Origin: Desulfobacula sp. | GTDB lineage: Bacteria; Desulfobacterota; Desulfobacteria; Desulfobacterales; Desulfobacteraceae | Direction of reading: 5' to 3' | NCBI GenBank assembly: GCA_027858355.1 | Contig: JAQICW010000013.1 | Location: 1 to 14,869, forward strand | DNA length: 14,869 nt | Shown here: piece after piece, positions 1-6,990 of the stretch | Layout of the letters: each line of letters begins with the position of its first letter | Numbering within the stretch: position 1 is the first letter of the stretch | The notes under the pieces: model-generated | What the model saw: only the letters and a program-made list of their open reading frames with translations | What the model was told of the DNA's origin: nothing | Database searches by the model: none | Translations under genes and position numbers: made by a program

Positions 1-371
1 TCAATGATTTTAATGGTCGCTTCAATGGATTCTATGGCGGATAAATCTTGTCTTAAAAGGTTTTCAGTAAAGCTTATCCTTCTTGCCTGAAGATCGTCTA
101 CATCTGCGATCTTTGCCTGAATCATCTTCATTTCAGTGTACTCTTTAATGGCTCTGAGTCTTCGCTCTCCTGCAATCAGCTGAAACCGGTCTTTTTTTTG
201 CGGGCGGACAATAATGGGTTCGATCAATCCATCCTTCAGAATACTTGCGGCAAGTTCTCTTAAACTGCCTTCATCAAAGTATTTGCGGTGTTGATAGGGT
301 GAAGGGTCAATTTTTTTAATGTCTATCATGGAAAAAGAAAACGGATAATTTTTATTGTCTGTTATGGGCAT
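1..371 (-). CDS. parB: ParB/RepB/Spo0J-family partition protein, N-terminal part (runs off the left edge)
   Basis: Reading the minus strand from the ATG at 371 gives about 123 codons without a stop up to the window edge. The translation has the ParB N-terminal domain: an IDPSPYQHRKYFDE segment (about residues 21-34), then IVRP and the box-I motif GERRLRAIK (about residues 65-75), then the box-II motif ENLLRQDLSAIE (about residues 103-115). In the family this domain is the CTPase/clamp that loads on parS through a following helix-turn-helix, which lies outside the window. The role would be chromosome or plasmid segregation together with ParA. The start has a purine-rich stretch (AGGGGA) upstream on the minus strand; a second in-frame ATG near 326 is possible. 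The gene is divergent from the two-component system, with about 690 bp between them. Whether it is a chromosomal ParB, a Noc-like or a mobile-element ParB cannot be decided here. Confidence 0.9.
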   Translation of the reverse strand, partial: MPITDNKNYPFSFSMIDIKKIDPSPYQHRKYFDEGSLRELAASILKDGLIEPIIVRPQKKDRFQLIAGERRLRAIKEYTEMKMIQAKIADVDDLQARRISFTENLLRQDLSAIESIEATIKII

Positions 372-625
372 GATCCAAATCCCCTATAAAAAAATAAAAA
401 ATTTAATCGCACTAGTTTAAAAGTATAGATGTTCTATAAAAAATATTATCAAAAAAGTAAAACCAAATGACAATTGCCGTTTCTGAAAAAGGGATAATTA
501 CAATTATTTTATTTTCATGTCCCACAGCGTGTGTCCAAAATCACACAGGGTAAAAAGATGTCAGGATTGGGAATTTGGACGATATAGCGGGTTTTTTGCA
601 GTTAAGTGCGGGCCGTGTTTTATAT

Positions 626-735
626 ATATTATAAAAAACACTGTGGGGAAATGGCCAGGTATGACGCTCATGGCTTATATAATTGAATAGAAATCACAAG
701 GCTGAAAAAACCCTGTATACTATATGTAGGGGTGC
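626..735 (+). repeat. Diverged dispersed intergenic repeat, copy 1
   Basis: This stretch resembles 12750-12848. Both contain TAAAAAACACT, then TGG, then AATGGCCAG, then a GGCT.ATATAAT block, GAA, AGGCT and finally TATACTA followed a few bases later by ATGTA, in the same order and at nearly the same spacing. By eye the identity is roughly two thirds, with a few small gaps. Both copies lie upstream of plus-strand genes of membrane signalling or transport. The conserved TATACT could be a shared -10 element, but no good -35 is seen at the right distance. The nature of the repeat (promoter module, small RNA, or old mobile element) is unknown. Confidence 0.55.
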
Positions 736-834
736 TCAAATTTTGCCTGGGCTGAGTCTTTAAAATACCAGTACACGCCGTCGATTATCAGCCAGAACCC
801 CATATAGATAGACAAAGTCCGGGGTTTTCTTTTC
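720..834 (+). promoter_or_regulatory. Candidate structured leader RNA with alternative terminator hairpin
   Basis: Two nested inverted repeats are visible. The outer stem pairs CTATATG-ta-GGGGT (720-733) with ACCCCATATAG (797-807), 11-12 pairs with a 2-nt bulge. The inner stem pairs CTGGGCTGA (747-755) with TCAGCCAG (788-795), 8 pairs with one bulged G. The 3' strand of the outer stem (AACCCC, 796-801) can instead pair with GGGGTT (821-826), which is followed by TTCTTTT, giving a terminator-like hairpin whose loop can form a small GAC/GTC helix. Mutually exclusive stems of this kind are the hallmark of an attenuator or riboswitch. No known riboswitch class is recognised. If transcribed, it would lie on a long leader of the response-regulator gene, or form a free-standing small RNA. 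Confidence 0.4.
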
Positions 835-867
835 CTTAAAAAATTTACTAAAAATCTAATTTGTATT

Positions 868-900
868 CTTTTTTTACCAGTTCATGTTGTGTTCATTTTT
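868..900 (+). promoter_or_regulatory. PhoB/OmpR-type direct-repeat operator upstream of the response regulator
   Basis: GTTCAT-N5-GTTCAT (880-896) gives two half sites exactly 11 bp apart, preceded by a T-run and ACC. Eleven-bp direct repeats are the classic binding pattern of OmpR/PhoB-family regulators. Nearly the same string (T-run, ACC, TTCAT, N6, TTCAT) occurs upstream of the PEBP-fusion gene and of tolC, which suggests one regulator binds all three. The -10 element at the expected distance (near 907) is weak, so the exact promoter is uncertain. Confidence 0.55.
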
Positions 901-1059
901 AAATGCTACTTATTGAAATAGTGTGTCGGTATCTTTTTATATTTTGGCTAAAATTTAGTTTGGCGGCACGGATGGCACATAAAAATTGAGCTGAGATAAA
1001 CAACTTCATTTAGATAAAATTAAATGGTATTAAATACCAAACAATTATAAGTGGAAATG

Positions 1060-1731
1060 ATGAGAATACTTGTTGTAGATGATGACAAAAGTCTATGCTG
1101 TACGATTAAACGCGGGTTGGAGGAGAATGCCTTTGCCGTAGATTACGTGCACAATGGTGATGATGCTTTGTACTATGCATCCTCAACCCCGTATGATCTG
1201 ATCATTCTTGATGTGATGATGCCCCTTAAATCAGGCTTTGAAGTTTGCAGGGAACTTCGTTTAAAAAAGGATGACACCCCTGTTTTAATGCTGACGGCCA
1301 AGGATGAAATTGAAGACCGTGTGACAGGACTGGATTTAGGGGCCGATGACTATTTGATAAAACCGTTTGATTTCAGTGAACTGCTGGCAAGAATCCGTGC
1401 GTTGCTGAGACGAAAAGGCAAAAGCCGGTCCCCGAAACTTAAAATTGGTGACTTGTCATTAAATACCGTTACCAGGGAAGTGAGATGGAAAGGGAACCTC
1501 GTTGAGCTGACAACCAAAGAATTTGTAATTCTTCAATATTTGATGCGCAATCCGGATGCTGTTGTTACACGAAGCATGATAGAAGCCCATGCATGGGACT
1601 ATGATTTTGACAGTATCTCCAATCTTGTTGATGTTTACATTCGCCGGATCAGGCAAAAAATTGATCCTGAAGCGGGTAAGAAAATTATCACCACCGTCAG
1701 GGGGGCAGGTTATCGGATGCAAAAGGGATGA
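1060..1731 (+). CDS. OmpR/PhoB-family response regulator
   Basis: With the ATG at 1060 the protein has 223 residues and begins MRILVVDDD, the usual start of the family. In-frame alternatives are ATG 1057 and GTG 1051, but a receiver domain rarely has an extension before MRILVV, and the purine-rich AAGTGGA lies just upstream of 1060. The receiver domain covers residues 1-115: acidic pocket D7-D9, phospho-acceptor D51 in ILDVMMP, T79 in LTAKD and K101 in LIKPF. A winged-helix DNA-binding domain follows (about 125-220), with the typical VDVYIRRIRQKID recognition helix region and a closing TVRGAGYRM. The gene overlaps the kinase start by 4 bp, so the two are probably translationally coupled. It is likely the factor that binds the TTCAT direct repeats upstream of itself, the PEBP-fusion gene and tolC. 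Confidence 0.95.
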   Translation: MRILVVDDDKSLCCTIKRGLEENAFAVDYVHNGDDALYYASSTPYDLIILDVMMPLKSGFEVCRELRLKKDDTPVLMLTAKDEIEDRVTGLDLGADDYLIKPFDFSELLARIRALLRRKGKSRSPKLKIGDLSLNTVTREVRWKGNLVELTTKEFVILQYLMRNPDAVVTRSMIEAHAWDYDFDSISNLVDVYIRRIRQKIDPEAGKKIITTVRGAGYRMQKG

Positions 1732-3194
1732 ATGGATTAAGTATTAAAATTAAATTTACACTCTGGTACCTCACGGTTCTTTCACTCATCCTGATAGTCC
1801 TTGGGACGGGTATTTATTTTACTTTGTCCCACCAGCTTCATTCCTCATTCAATCATTCCTTGAAAAAAAGAGCGGATCAGATATCGGAATTCAGAGATAT
1901 CATTTCCATTGTTGCTGGAGGTACGTTTGAAGAAGAAACAGGAGAATTGATCTCATTTGATTTTTATTTTGCAGATGAGCTTGTGAACATTTCTCCCAGG
2001 CAGATCAAAATCCCTGTCCGAAAAGAATTCATTAACACCGTTCTTGGAGGAGAAAGTCTCTATAGAACTATCCAGATAAATAACGAACCCTTTCAAGTTT
2101 ATGCGGTCCCATATTTGCCTGGCATAGAGAAAATCAGGCTCGATAAATTCAGAATTGGAGAAAAAGATAATCCCGGCCGGGAGGACGTCGGGTTTAAAAG
2201 TACAGAATTACCCAATCAAATCCAAATAGAAAATGCTGCTCTCATGGTTGCCCGGTCCACAACAGATATTGAAATGGCTTTGAAAAAACTGCTTCAAATT
2301 TTACTATTTTCATTCCCAACTACCTTATTTCTATCCGGGTGGGGAGGCATATTTTTGCTGAACCGGATATTGAGGCCCATTGATCAGATTTCACAGACCA
2401 CCAGGAAAATTGGGGAGACGGATTTAACCAAACGAATCAATGTACAGGCAGATGATGAGCTTGGACATCTTGCACAAACGATTAACCTCATGCTGGCCAG
2501 ACTGGAAAAGGCATTTAAAAGACAAAAGGAGTTAACGTCGGATGCCTCCCATGAATTAAGAGCCCCCCTTGCGGTTATCCAGGCAGAGGCGTCCTTGACC
2601 CTGCAAAAAAATCGGGATGCCAAAACCTATAGAAAGTCGATGGAAGTCATTGTTACCGAAGCTGAACGGATGTCTGGGGTAATCAAACAAATATTGTTCC
2701 TGGCCCGAACAGATTCAGACAGACAGACGCGTTCTTTTAAATCTATAGATTTAAACCTGCTCTTATATGATCTTTGTGATGAAATTGATATCCTGTGCCA
2801 GGATAAGGGACTCAAATTGAGATACAGCCCAGGGTCCACCGTAAACATTTTAGGTGATGAAGCACTCTTGCGAAGAGTATTTGTGAATCTTTTGACGAAT
2901 TCAATCCGTTATACACCCATAAATGGAAGCATCACAGTAAACCTCTCCACAGAAAACGGGATGGCAGCGATTAAGTTTACAGACACAGGCATTGGCATCC
3001 CGAATGAAGATGTACCGTATATATTTGAACGGTTTTATCGTGTAGACAAGGCCAGGTCAAGAGAATCAGGCGGAAGCGGACTGGGGTTGTCCATTGCAGA
3101 TCAAATCGTTAAAGCCCATGGCGGTGAAATTCATGTTGAAAGCGAAATGGATAAAGGGAGCACATTTGTTGTAAAGCTGCCTGTGGGATCATGA
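1728..3194 (+). CDS. Membrane sensor histidine kinase (heavy-metal/CusS-like architecture)
   Basis: A complete 488-residue kinase. TM1 is about 10-33, a periplasmic sensor region runs about 35-186, and TM2 is about 188-212. A HAMP domain (about 212-265) starts RILRPIDQISQTTRKIG. The H-box SDASHELRAPLAV has phospho-acceptor H275. The ATPase domain shows the N-box RRVFVNLLTNSIRYTP (N387 and N391), the G1 box DTGIGIP (D419), the F-box ERFYRVDKARS and the G2 box GGSGLGLSIA (about 448-457). All catalytic motifs are intact. HAMP and H-box wording resemble the CusS-type kinases that sense metals or envelope stress, but the periplasmic domain is not one I recognise and the signal is unknown. The last 62 bp are part of a 272-bp duplication whose second copy lies at 7685. 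Confidence 0.95.
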   Translation: MNGLSIKIKFTLWYLTVLSLILIVLGTGIYFTLSHQLHSSFNHSLKKRADQISEFRDIISIVAGGTFEEETGELISFDFYFADELVNISPRQIKIPVRKEFINTVLGGESLYRTIQINNEPFQVYAVPYLPGIEKIRLDKFRIGEKDNPGREDVGFKSTELPNQIQIENAALMVARSTTDIEMALKKLLQILLFSFPTTLFLSGWGGIFLLNRILRPIDQISQTTRKIGETDLTKRINVQADDELGHLAQTINLMLARLEKAFKRQKELTSDASHELRAPLAVIQAEASLTLQKNRDAKTYRKSMEVIVTEAERMSGVIKQILFLARTDSDRQTRSFKSIDLNLLLYDLCDEIDILCQDKGLKLRYSPGSTVNILGDEALLRRVFVNLLTNSIRYTPINGSITVNLSTENGMAAIKFTDTGIGIPNEDVPYIFERFYRVDKARSRESGGSGLGLSIADQIVKAHGGEIHVESEMDKGSTFVVKLPVGS

Positions 3195-3404
3195 TAATCC
3201 ATTCAGTTTATTTATTGTTTTTTCCAGAACTATAATCCAGCGCCATAATTTTTTTACCCATTCATCTTCTGTTCATATTTCATCTTTATACTCTAATAAA
3301 CAATAGGTGATCAAAATTACCCGTTAACCTTTTTTAATAGTGAGGTTCAGATGAAACAGATAATAATAGCAGCAATCGCAATTTCTATGATGATGGTAAC
3401 CCTG
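3133..3404 (+). repeat. 272-bp direct repeat, copy 1 (kinase 3' end + promoter + signal-peptide start)
   Basis: This block matches 7685-7956 at a constant offset of 4552 bp with no gaps and about 14 mismatches by eye (roughly 95% identity). It contains the last codons and stop of the histidine kinase, the TTCAT operator and TATACT -10 element, the ribosome-binding site, and the first 17-18 codons of the PEBP-fusion gene. Because this copy lies in two intact genes, it is probably the source. Confidence 0.95.
3261..3292 (+). promoter_or_regulatory. Promoter and TTCAT operator of the PEBP-fusion gene
   Basis: TTCAT occurs at 3261, 3272 and 3279. The first two are 11 bp apart, as expected for an OmpR/PhoB-type dimer site. 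A good -10 (TATACT, 3287-3292) starts 10 bp after the second half site, so the operator covers the place of a -35 box. This is the arrangement of activator-dependent PhoB-type promoters. It lies in the 156-bp gap after the kinase stop, and the start codon is about 60 bp downstream. Confidence 0.65.
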
Positions 3405-5390
3405 GTTTCGGCAAAACCGAACGAAGGTCTTGAAACCGATGATCGGCAAGAAAGTGAATTCATAGTAAGGAATTCAGCCGTGGCATCGGACGGTTCATTA
3501 TCATCTCAATTTACAGGGGATGGCCCAGGGATGTCAATGCCGGTTGAATGGTCAAACGTGCCTACAGGTACCAAGTATTTTGCATTGAACCTGTGGCATA
3601 TACCAAAACCCATTTCAGATCCAGACCAGGTAAAATCATATTGGCTTGTCTACAATATTCCGTCGGATATTCGCAGCCTTCCTGCCGGTGTTAAAGGGGT
3701 GGGGATAGATGGCTATAACAGTAAGAATAAGACAGGGTATGACCCGATGAGTTCAAAAGGGCCTGGTGTCAAGGAATATAATCTTACACTATACGCGCTT
3801 TCAGCAAAGCCTGTATTCAAAAACACGACAAGGGTTCAACGGTCCGATCTGTTGCAAGCGATAAAGGGCATTCTGCTTGATGAATGCACTCTGAAGTACA
3901 CATATGAAAGGGTGAACAATGATCGGCAGGAAAGTCGAAAAAAAAAACTGGAGGCTTTGACAGCGCCTCAAAAGGAGAATGTCAAAAATATTCTGCGCAG
4001 TTATGACCCGGTGTCACTTACGGCCAAAGATGCCAGGGCTATACATGAGGCATTTCGTAAGGCAGGACTCCGTGGTGGCCCGGCGGCCGCAGATGCCATC
4101 AGGGAGGCTGGTTTTGATCCAGATAAACTGCGCGACCTGGCACCGCCACCGGACGGGGACCGTGACAAAGGGAAAGATAAACAAGGACAAGGTCCAGATA
4201 AATCATCAGGGCAGTATTCAATTGAGCAGGCGATTTCCGACCGGGCACAGTTAACCACAATGGCGTTCTCAGGACTGGCATTTATCACTGGTGATTTTGG
4301 TGCCTCAACATTCATTCCGCCAGGGAAAGTATGTGATTATTTTGGTTTCCAGTATATGCGCGATGTTGATATTGCAAAAAAAGGGCACAATCCAATGTTT
4401 GTGGACAGGGTTGTCGGCAATGTATTGTCCGTTCTTAATGATAAACAAAAACAATTGTTTCGCAATCTGGCCGAGGAGCAGGTTCCCCAGCTCGAGACAC
4501 TGGCCAAAATGCGGTTGCCTTTAATCAAGAGCTTTCACAAGAAATTGGACGGTAATATACCAAATGGCAGCAACGGGCTGAACAAGCAGGCAGTTATAAA
4601 TTATGTGGGTGATATCTTTGCGCAGGATGCAAAGTTAAGCATCCGCCGTGCAGAGGTGATGTCTGCCGTAGCTGCTTCGTTGACTGATGATCAGAAATCT
4701 TATCTGGGAGAAATGAAATTCGGCGATTTTAATTCCTGGCCGGATAAAACAGAAAAGGCCCATCTTGAAAGAGGCAAATCCAAGCTCTTTAATGTGGCTT
4801 ACATGACCTATGCCAGCGAATTTTTCAGCTGGTATGCCGGGTCTGTAGAAGCTGATACATACATATGCCCAGAAAGACAAGGTACATATTTTGGCGGGTT
4901 TTACATGAAGGATATACCTGCGATGAACAAAAAAGATTATGATATCAGTACTTCTATTACCGGGGACAAAGGGGAAGCGTTTTTAAATGATGTCCTTAAT
5001 GACAGGCAGCGGGTATCCATTATTGTGATACTTGATAAACAGTGCAAGCTGCTCGAAGAAATCATTGATGTCCGCCGTGCATTCAGTACAGAACTGCGCA
5101 AACTGCTGGCAGGAAAACAGCTGAACAAAAAAAAGCTGATCGACCTGGGCTACCGTTACGGGGAACTTGATGGGGAATTGTCATGGAATTACGCCATGAC
5201 ATTTGCCGGGGTAAACCGGACGCTTACTGATGAACAAAGGCTTGCGCTGGTAAAATTGCGCAATCTGGAAGGGTACAAGAGCGCGCCATACTACCTCTAT
5301 TCCAGCCCTGTAGAAAAGTTGCCGGAAATGCCCGCTGCAGATCGTTTTTTTTTCGCTCCAAAGCAGCAACCGAAAGTTAAACATGATTAA
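3351..5390 (+). CDS. Exported PEBP (YbhB-like) domain fused into a two-fold repeated LTxxQ-type protein
   Basis: 679 residues; the ATG at 3351 follows TGAGG at good spacing. A signal peptide covers about residues 1-21 (KQ, hydrophobic core, ending LVSA), so the protein is periplasmic or outer-surface. Residues 36-187 resemble the YbhB/YbcL phosphatidylethanolamine-binding fold (FIVRNSAVASDGSLSSQFTG, MPVEWSNVPTGTKYFALNLW, SYWLVYNIPSDIRSLPAGV, YNLTLYAL). A charged linker (about 190-290, ALTAPQKENV, then APPPDGDRDKGKDK) leads to two homologous units, about 306-460 and 488-640. Each has T(F/Y)IxP, YFGF/YFGG-YM(R/K)D, LNDxQ and a closing LTD(D/E)Q, and each has one Cys (C328, C506). LTxxQ motifs recall CpxP/Spy/ZraP-type periplasmic sensors or chaperones, but homology to them is only a suggestion. 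17-bp direct repeats bound the PEBP domain. Position after the kinase suggests an accessory of signal sensing or of the exporter. Function unknown. Confidence 0.85.
   Translation: MKQIIIAAIAISMMMVTLVSAKPNEGLETDDRQESEFIVRNSAVASDGSLSSQFTGDGPGMSMPVEWSNVPTGTKYFALNLWHIPKPISDPDQVKSYWLVYNIPSDIRSLPAGVKGVGIDGYNSKNKTGYDPMSSKGPGVKEYNLTLYALSAKPVFKNTTRVQRSDLLQAIKGILLDECTLKYTYERVNNDRQESRKKKLEALTAPQKENVKNILRSYDPVSLTAKDARAIHEAFRKAGLRGGPAAADAIREAGFDPDKLRDLAPPPDGDRDKGKDKQGQGPDKSSGQYSIEQAISDRAQLTTMAFSGLAFITGDFGASTFIPPGKVCDYFGFQYMRDVDIAKKGHNPMFVDRVVGNVLSVLNDKQKQLFRNLAEEQVPQLETLAKMRLPLIKSFHKKLDGNIPNGSNGLNKQAVINYVGDIFAQDAKLSIRRAEVMSAVAASLTDDQKSYLGEMKFGDFNSWPDKTEKAHLERGKSKLFNVAYMTYASEFFSWYAGSVEADTYICPERQGTYFGGFYMKDIPAMNKKDYDISTSITGDKGEAFLNDVLNDRQRVSIIVILDKQCKLLEEIIDVRRAFSTELRKLLAGKQLNKKKLIDLGYRYGELDGELSWNYAMTFAGVNRTLTDEQRLALVKLRNLEGYKSAPYYLYSSPVEKLPEMPAADRFFFAPKQQPKVKHD
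3439..3455 (+). repeat. 17-bp direct repeat, left copy, bounding the PEBP domain
   Basis: ATGATCGGCAAGAAAGT here matches ATGATCGGCAGGAAAGT at 3919-3935 with one mismatch. It encodes DRQES (residues 31-35) just after the signal peptide, and the second copy encodes DRQES (191-195) just after the PEBP domain. Confidence 0.9.
3919..3935 (+). repeat. 17-bp direct repeat, right copy, bounding the PEBP domain
   Basis: Second copy, exactly 480 bp (160 codons) after the first. The in-frame spacing and the position exactly at both edges of the PEBP domain suggest the domain was inserted with duplication of a target, or can be lost by recombination between the copies. Confidence 0.9.
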
Positions 5391-5668
5391 GATGATCATC
5401 AAAAAAGTCATTCTCTCCTGGGGTCTCGCCTTGTTCCTTTATGGGATTTTTCCCTGGAATAACAGGGGCGTCTGAAATCAAAGAAATAAGCATAGACCAG
5501 GCGGTTCAACTGGCCGTTGAAAACAATCAGGATTTGAGGACGAGGCATCTTATGAAATCGCCCGCCATGAATTGTCCTCGTCTGACTATACGGCACTTCG
5601 GCAGGAGCAGCAGGTCATCTTTGATACGGTGAGCGCCTATCTTGATGTTGTCAAGCAACTGTAGGAAA
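5383..5668 (+). pseudogene. Relic of a tolC-like gene: original start, then internal deletion and truncation
   Basis: An ATG at 5383 overlaps the stop of the preceding gene by 8 bp and begins a signal-peptide-like stretch, MIKMIIKKVILSWGLALFLY. After a frame change near the T/C run at 5446-5455, the sequence from 5462 matches the functional tolC from 7957 (TGASEIKEISIDQAVQLA), with two mismatches in the first 76 bp. At GGATTTGA (5530-5537) it jumps: the next bases match 8223 onward. The skipped 190 bp in the intact gene are bounded by the same 8-mer (8025-8032 and 8215-8222), so this is a deletion between short direct repeats, and 190 is not a multiple of three. Similarity ends about 5668, where CGG has become the stop TAG. 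No functional product is expected. The relic shows that tolC once followed the PEBP gene directly with its own signal peptide. Confidence 0.9.
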
Positions 5669-5782
5669 GGGGGCACGGCGGGGAGCGCAAGCCTGCCAAA
5701 CAAGGCTGATAGGTAAATATTGCCGCATTATGAACCTGATATCTTCTTTCTTTTGGTGAACAATAATAAATTTTACTGAAAT
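5669..5782. other. Short spacer between the tolC relic and the IS-like element
   Basis: No gene is visible. It contains a weak AGCCT/AGGCT hairpin (about 5691-5708) and does not match the functional tolC, so it is foreign to that gene. Confidence 0.4.
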
Positions 5783-6789
5783 AGTCCCATAGGATTGGTT
5801 GGGAAATTTCGAAAGAACGCATCCCTGACATGAAAATAAATTTGCATAAAAATGCCAGAACCACCCCAGCGCAGCGTGCTTTTATTCAGAATGCCGATCA
5901 GATGAGTATCTCTGAACTTGCCGACAGGATCGGAGTGAGTGAAACCACTATCCGGCGATGGAAGAACCGTAATTTTGTCTTTGATAAACCCCATACCCCC
6001 AAAAAGGTCAGAACAGCAATGACACCTGAGCAGGAGATCCTGGTTATTATTCTCAGGATATGCCTCCGCCTTGGTCTTGACGATCTCCAACAGGTGGTAC
6101 AGGAATTTATTTGTCCCGACTGTTCAAGATCCGGTCTGAACCGACTTTTAAAACGGTACCATATTTCCAGGCTCGCCCCGTTTAAAAAGGCTTTGCCAAG
6201 GAAACCTGCTATTAATCTGAATGATTATCGCGGCACGTATTTTTATTATAACAAGGTGATTTTACCCCCCATGCCCGGCACCCGGACACCTGTCCATGTG
6301 CAGACCCTGGACTATTCTTTTAAATATTTTTATGCAGACATCTGCAGGGCTCCTAAGCCGCCAGCCCTGTTTTTTATTAAACAGGCCATCCATCATTTTC
6401 TCCTGCATGTTATGGGAATCATATTTACCGATCCCATTGTTCTTTTTGACTCAGATATGCTTATCCGGCAATCAGTTCATCTCCACAATCAGCTTATCAA
6501 AAACTACTGCCAGGGTCATAACCTAATTCCCTGGTACCTGAAAACCGTTCCTGGCCCGACCCTGGAAAGGCTTAAGCAGACAACTGTATCCATAGAAAAA
6601 AGATATCACCTCCCAAAGATCAACCTGCCCTGTTTTGACAATGCCAGCCTGCTGAAAAATATCTGGATGTATAATACAAAGATAAGCCTGACAGCATTGA
6701 AAAATAACACACCCAAACAGGCCATTCAAAAATATTATGCCCATTTTCCAAACAGCTTTAAAAAAAATCCAAACCAATCCTTTGGGACA
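5783..6789 (+). mobile_element. Decaying IS481-like insertion sequence with imperfect terminal inverted repeats
   Basis: The ends are inverted: the left end reads AGTCCCATAGGATTGGTTGG from 5783, and the reverse complement of the right end reads TGTCCCAAAGGATTGGTTTG from 6789. About 17 of the first 20 positions agree. The enclosed 1007 bp is a normal size for IS481-family elements, and the right end begins with TGT, as is common in that family. No target-site duplication is recognisable beside the ends, which fits age or a later rearrangement. The element sits between the tolC relic and the EF-hand gene, inside the rearranged segment, and may have taken part in the rearrangement. Confidence 0.7.
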
Positions 6790-6846
6790 TCATTGCCACC
6801 CCAAAATACTGATCAGGAACTGGTATCTTTTTTGTTTGTCCATTGA
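5830..6846 (+). CDS. IS481-like transposase, probably inactive (first catalytic Asp is Asn)
   Basis: 338 residues. The N-terminus has a helix-turn-helix (about 27-47, ISELADRIGVSETTIRRWKN) followed by HTPKKVRTAMTPEQE and the LGLDDLQQVV..SRSGLNRLLKRY segment typical of IS481-family transposases. In the DDE region the family pattern 'hHVDVKYLPKM' reads FYYNKVILPPM, so the first Asp is N141. The second position is FTD (D201) in FTDPIVLF in place of the usual TDNGKEF, and the glutamate is in TLER (E246) in place of NGMVERF. The tail (WMYNTKISLTALKNNTPKQAI) still fits the family. The frame reads through the right terminal inverted repeat, so residues after about 320 come from outside the element. 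An open but catalytically altered frame suggests recent decay, or possibly a retained DNA-binding role. The CDS itself is certain as an open frame; activity is doubtful. Confidence 0.75.
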   Translation: MKINLHKNARTTPAQRAFIQNADQMSISELADRIGVSETTIRRWKNRNFVFDKPHTPKKVRTAMTPEQEILVIILRICLRLGLDDLQQVVQEFICPDCSRSGLNRLLKRYHISRLAPFKKALPRKPAINLNDYRGTYFYYNKVILPPMPGTRTPVHVQTLDYSFKYFYADICRAPKPPALFFIKQAIHHFLLHVMGIIFTDPIVLFDSDMLIRQSVHLHNQLIKNYCQGHNLIPWYLKTVPGPTLERLKQTTVSIEKRYHLPKINLPCFDNASLLKNIWMYNTKISLTALKNNTPKQAIQKYYAHFPNSFKKNPNQSFGTSLPPQNTDQELVSFLFVH

Positions 6847-6990
6847 TCAGACAGCTTTGATTTTGATCTTTGAGCTGCCAATAATCGTTAACCCAAAAAA
6901 AAAGAAGGTGATGTTTATGGTGTGAAATAAAAAAAAATTTAAAAAATTAGATGTGATTGACAATGTAATTTTAATTTTAAGGAGGTTAAA

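Larger units (their letters stand above)
372..1059. other. Intergenic region between parB and the response regulator
   Basis: No convincing protein gene is visible in this 690-bp AT-rich stretch. It must contain the divergent parB promoter. It also holds a diverged dispersed repeat (about 626-735), a nested inverted-repeat structure (720-830) and an OmpR/PhoB-type direct-repeat operator (about 880-900), each listed separately. A 14-bp AT-rich inverted repeat (ATAATTACAATTAT, about 494-507) is also present but is weak evidence on its own. Confidence 0.6.

Noticed and set aside
535..570. GTGTG/CACAC inverted repeat as a terminator or operator
   Set aside because: The stem is only about five bp, there is no T-run, and no second copy was found.
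729..780. TPP riboswitch suggested by GGGGTGC ... GGCTGAG
   Set aside because: The second half of the consensus (the CCTGAT region followed by the TACCAGCG-AGGGA strand) is absent. Only a short ATACCAG is present, so it is reported as an unclassified structure only.
1051..1059. GTG 1051 as start of the response regulator
   Set aside because: There is no ribosome-binding site before it, and it would put MEM in front of the normal MRILVVDDD start.
5441..5632. 63-codon open frame as a real small gene
   Set aside because: It is the tolC relic read in the frame that continues until the 190-bp deletion; after that the residues are out-of-frame tolC.
5676..5740. Second TPP-like string: GGGGAGC, GGCTGATAGG, GAACCTGAT
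   Set aside because: The invariant CTGAGA is changed and the closing 3' strand is missing. It lies in scrambled DNA before an IS, with no thiamine gene nearby. Probably chance, or at most a remnant.
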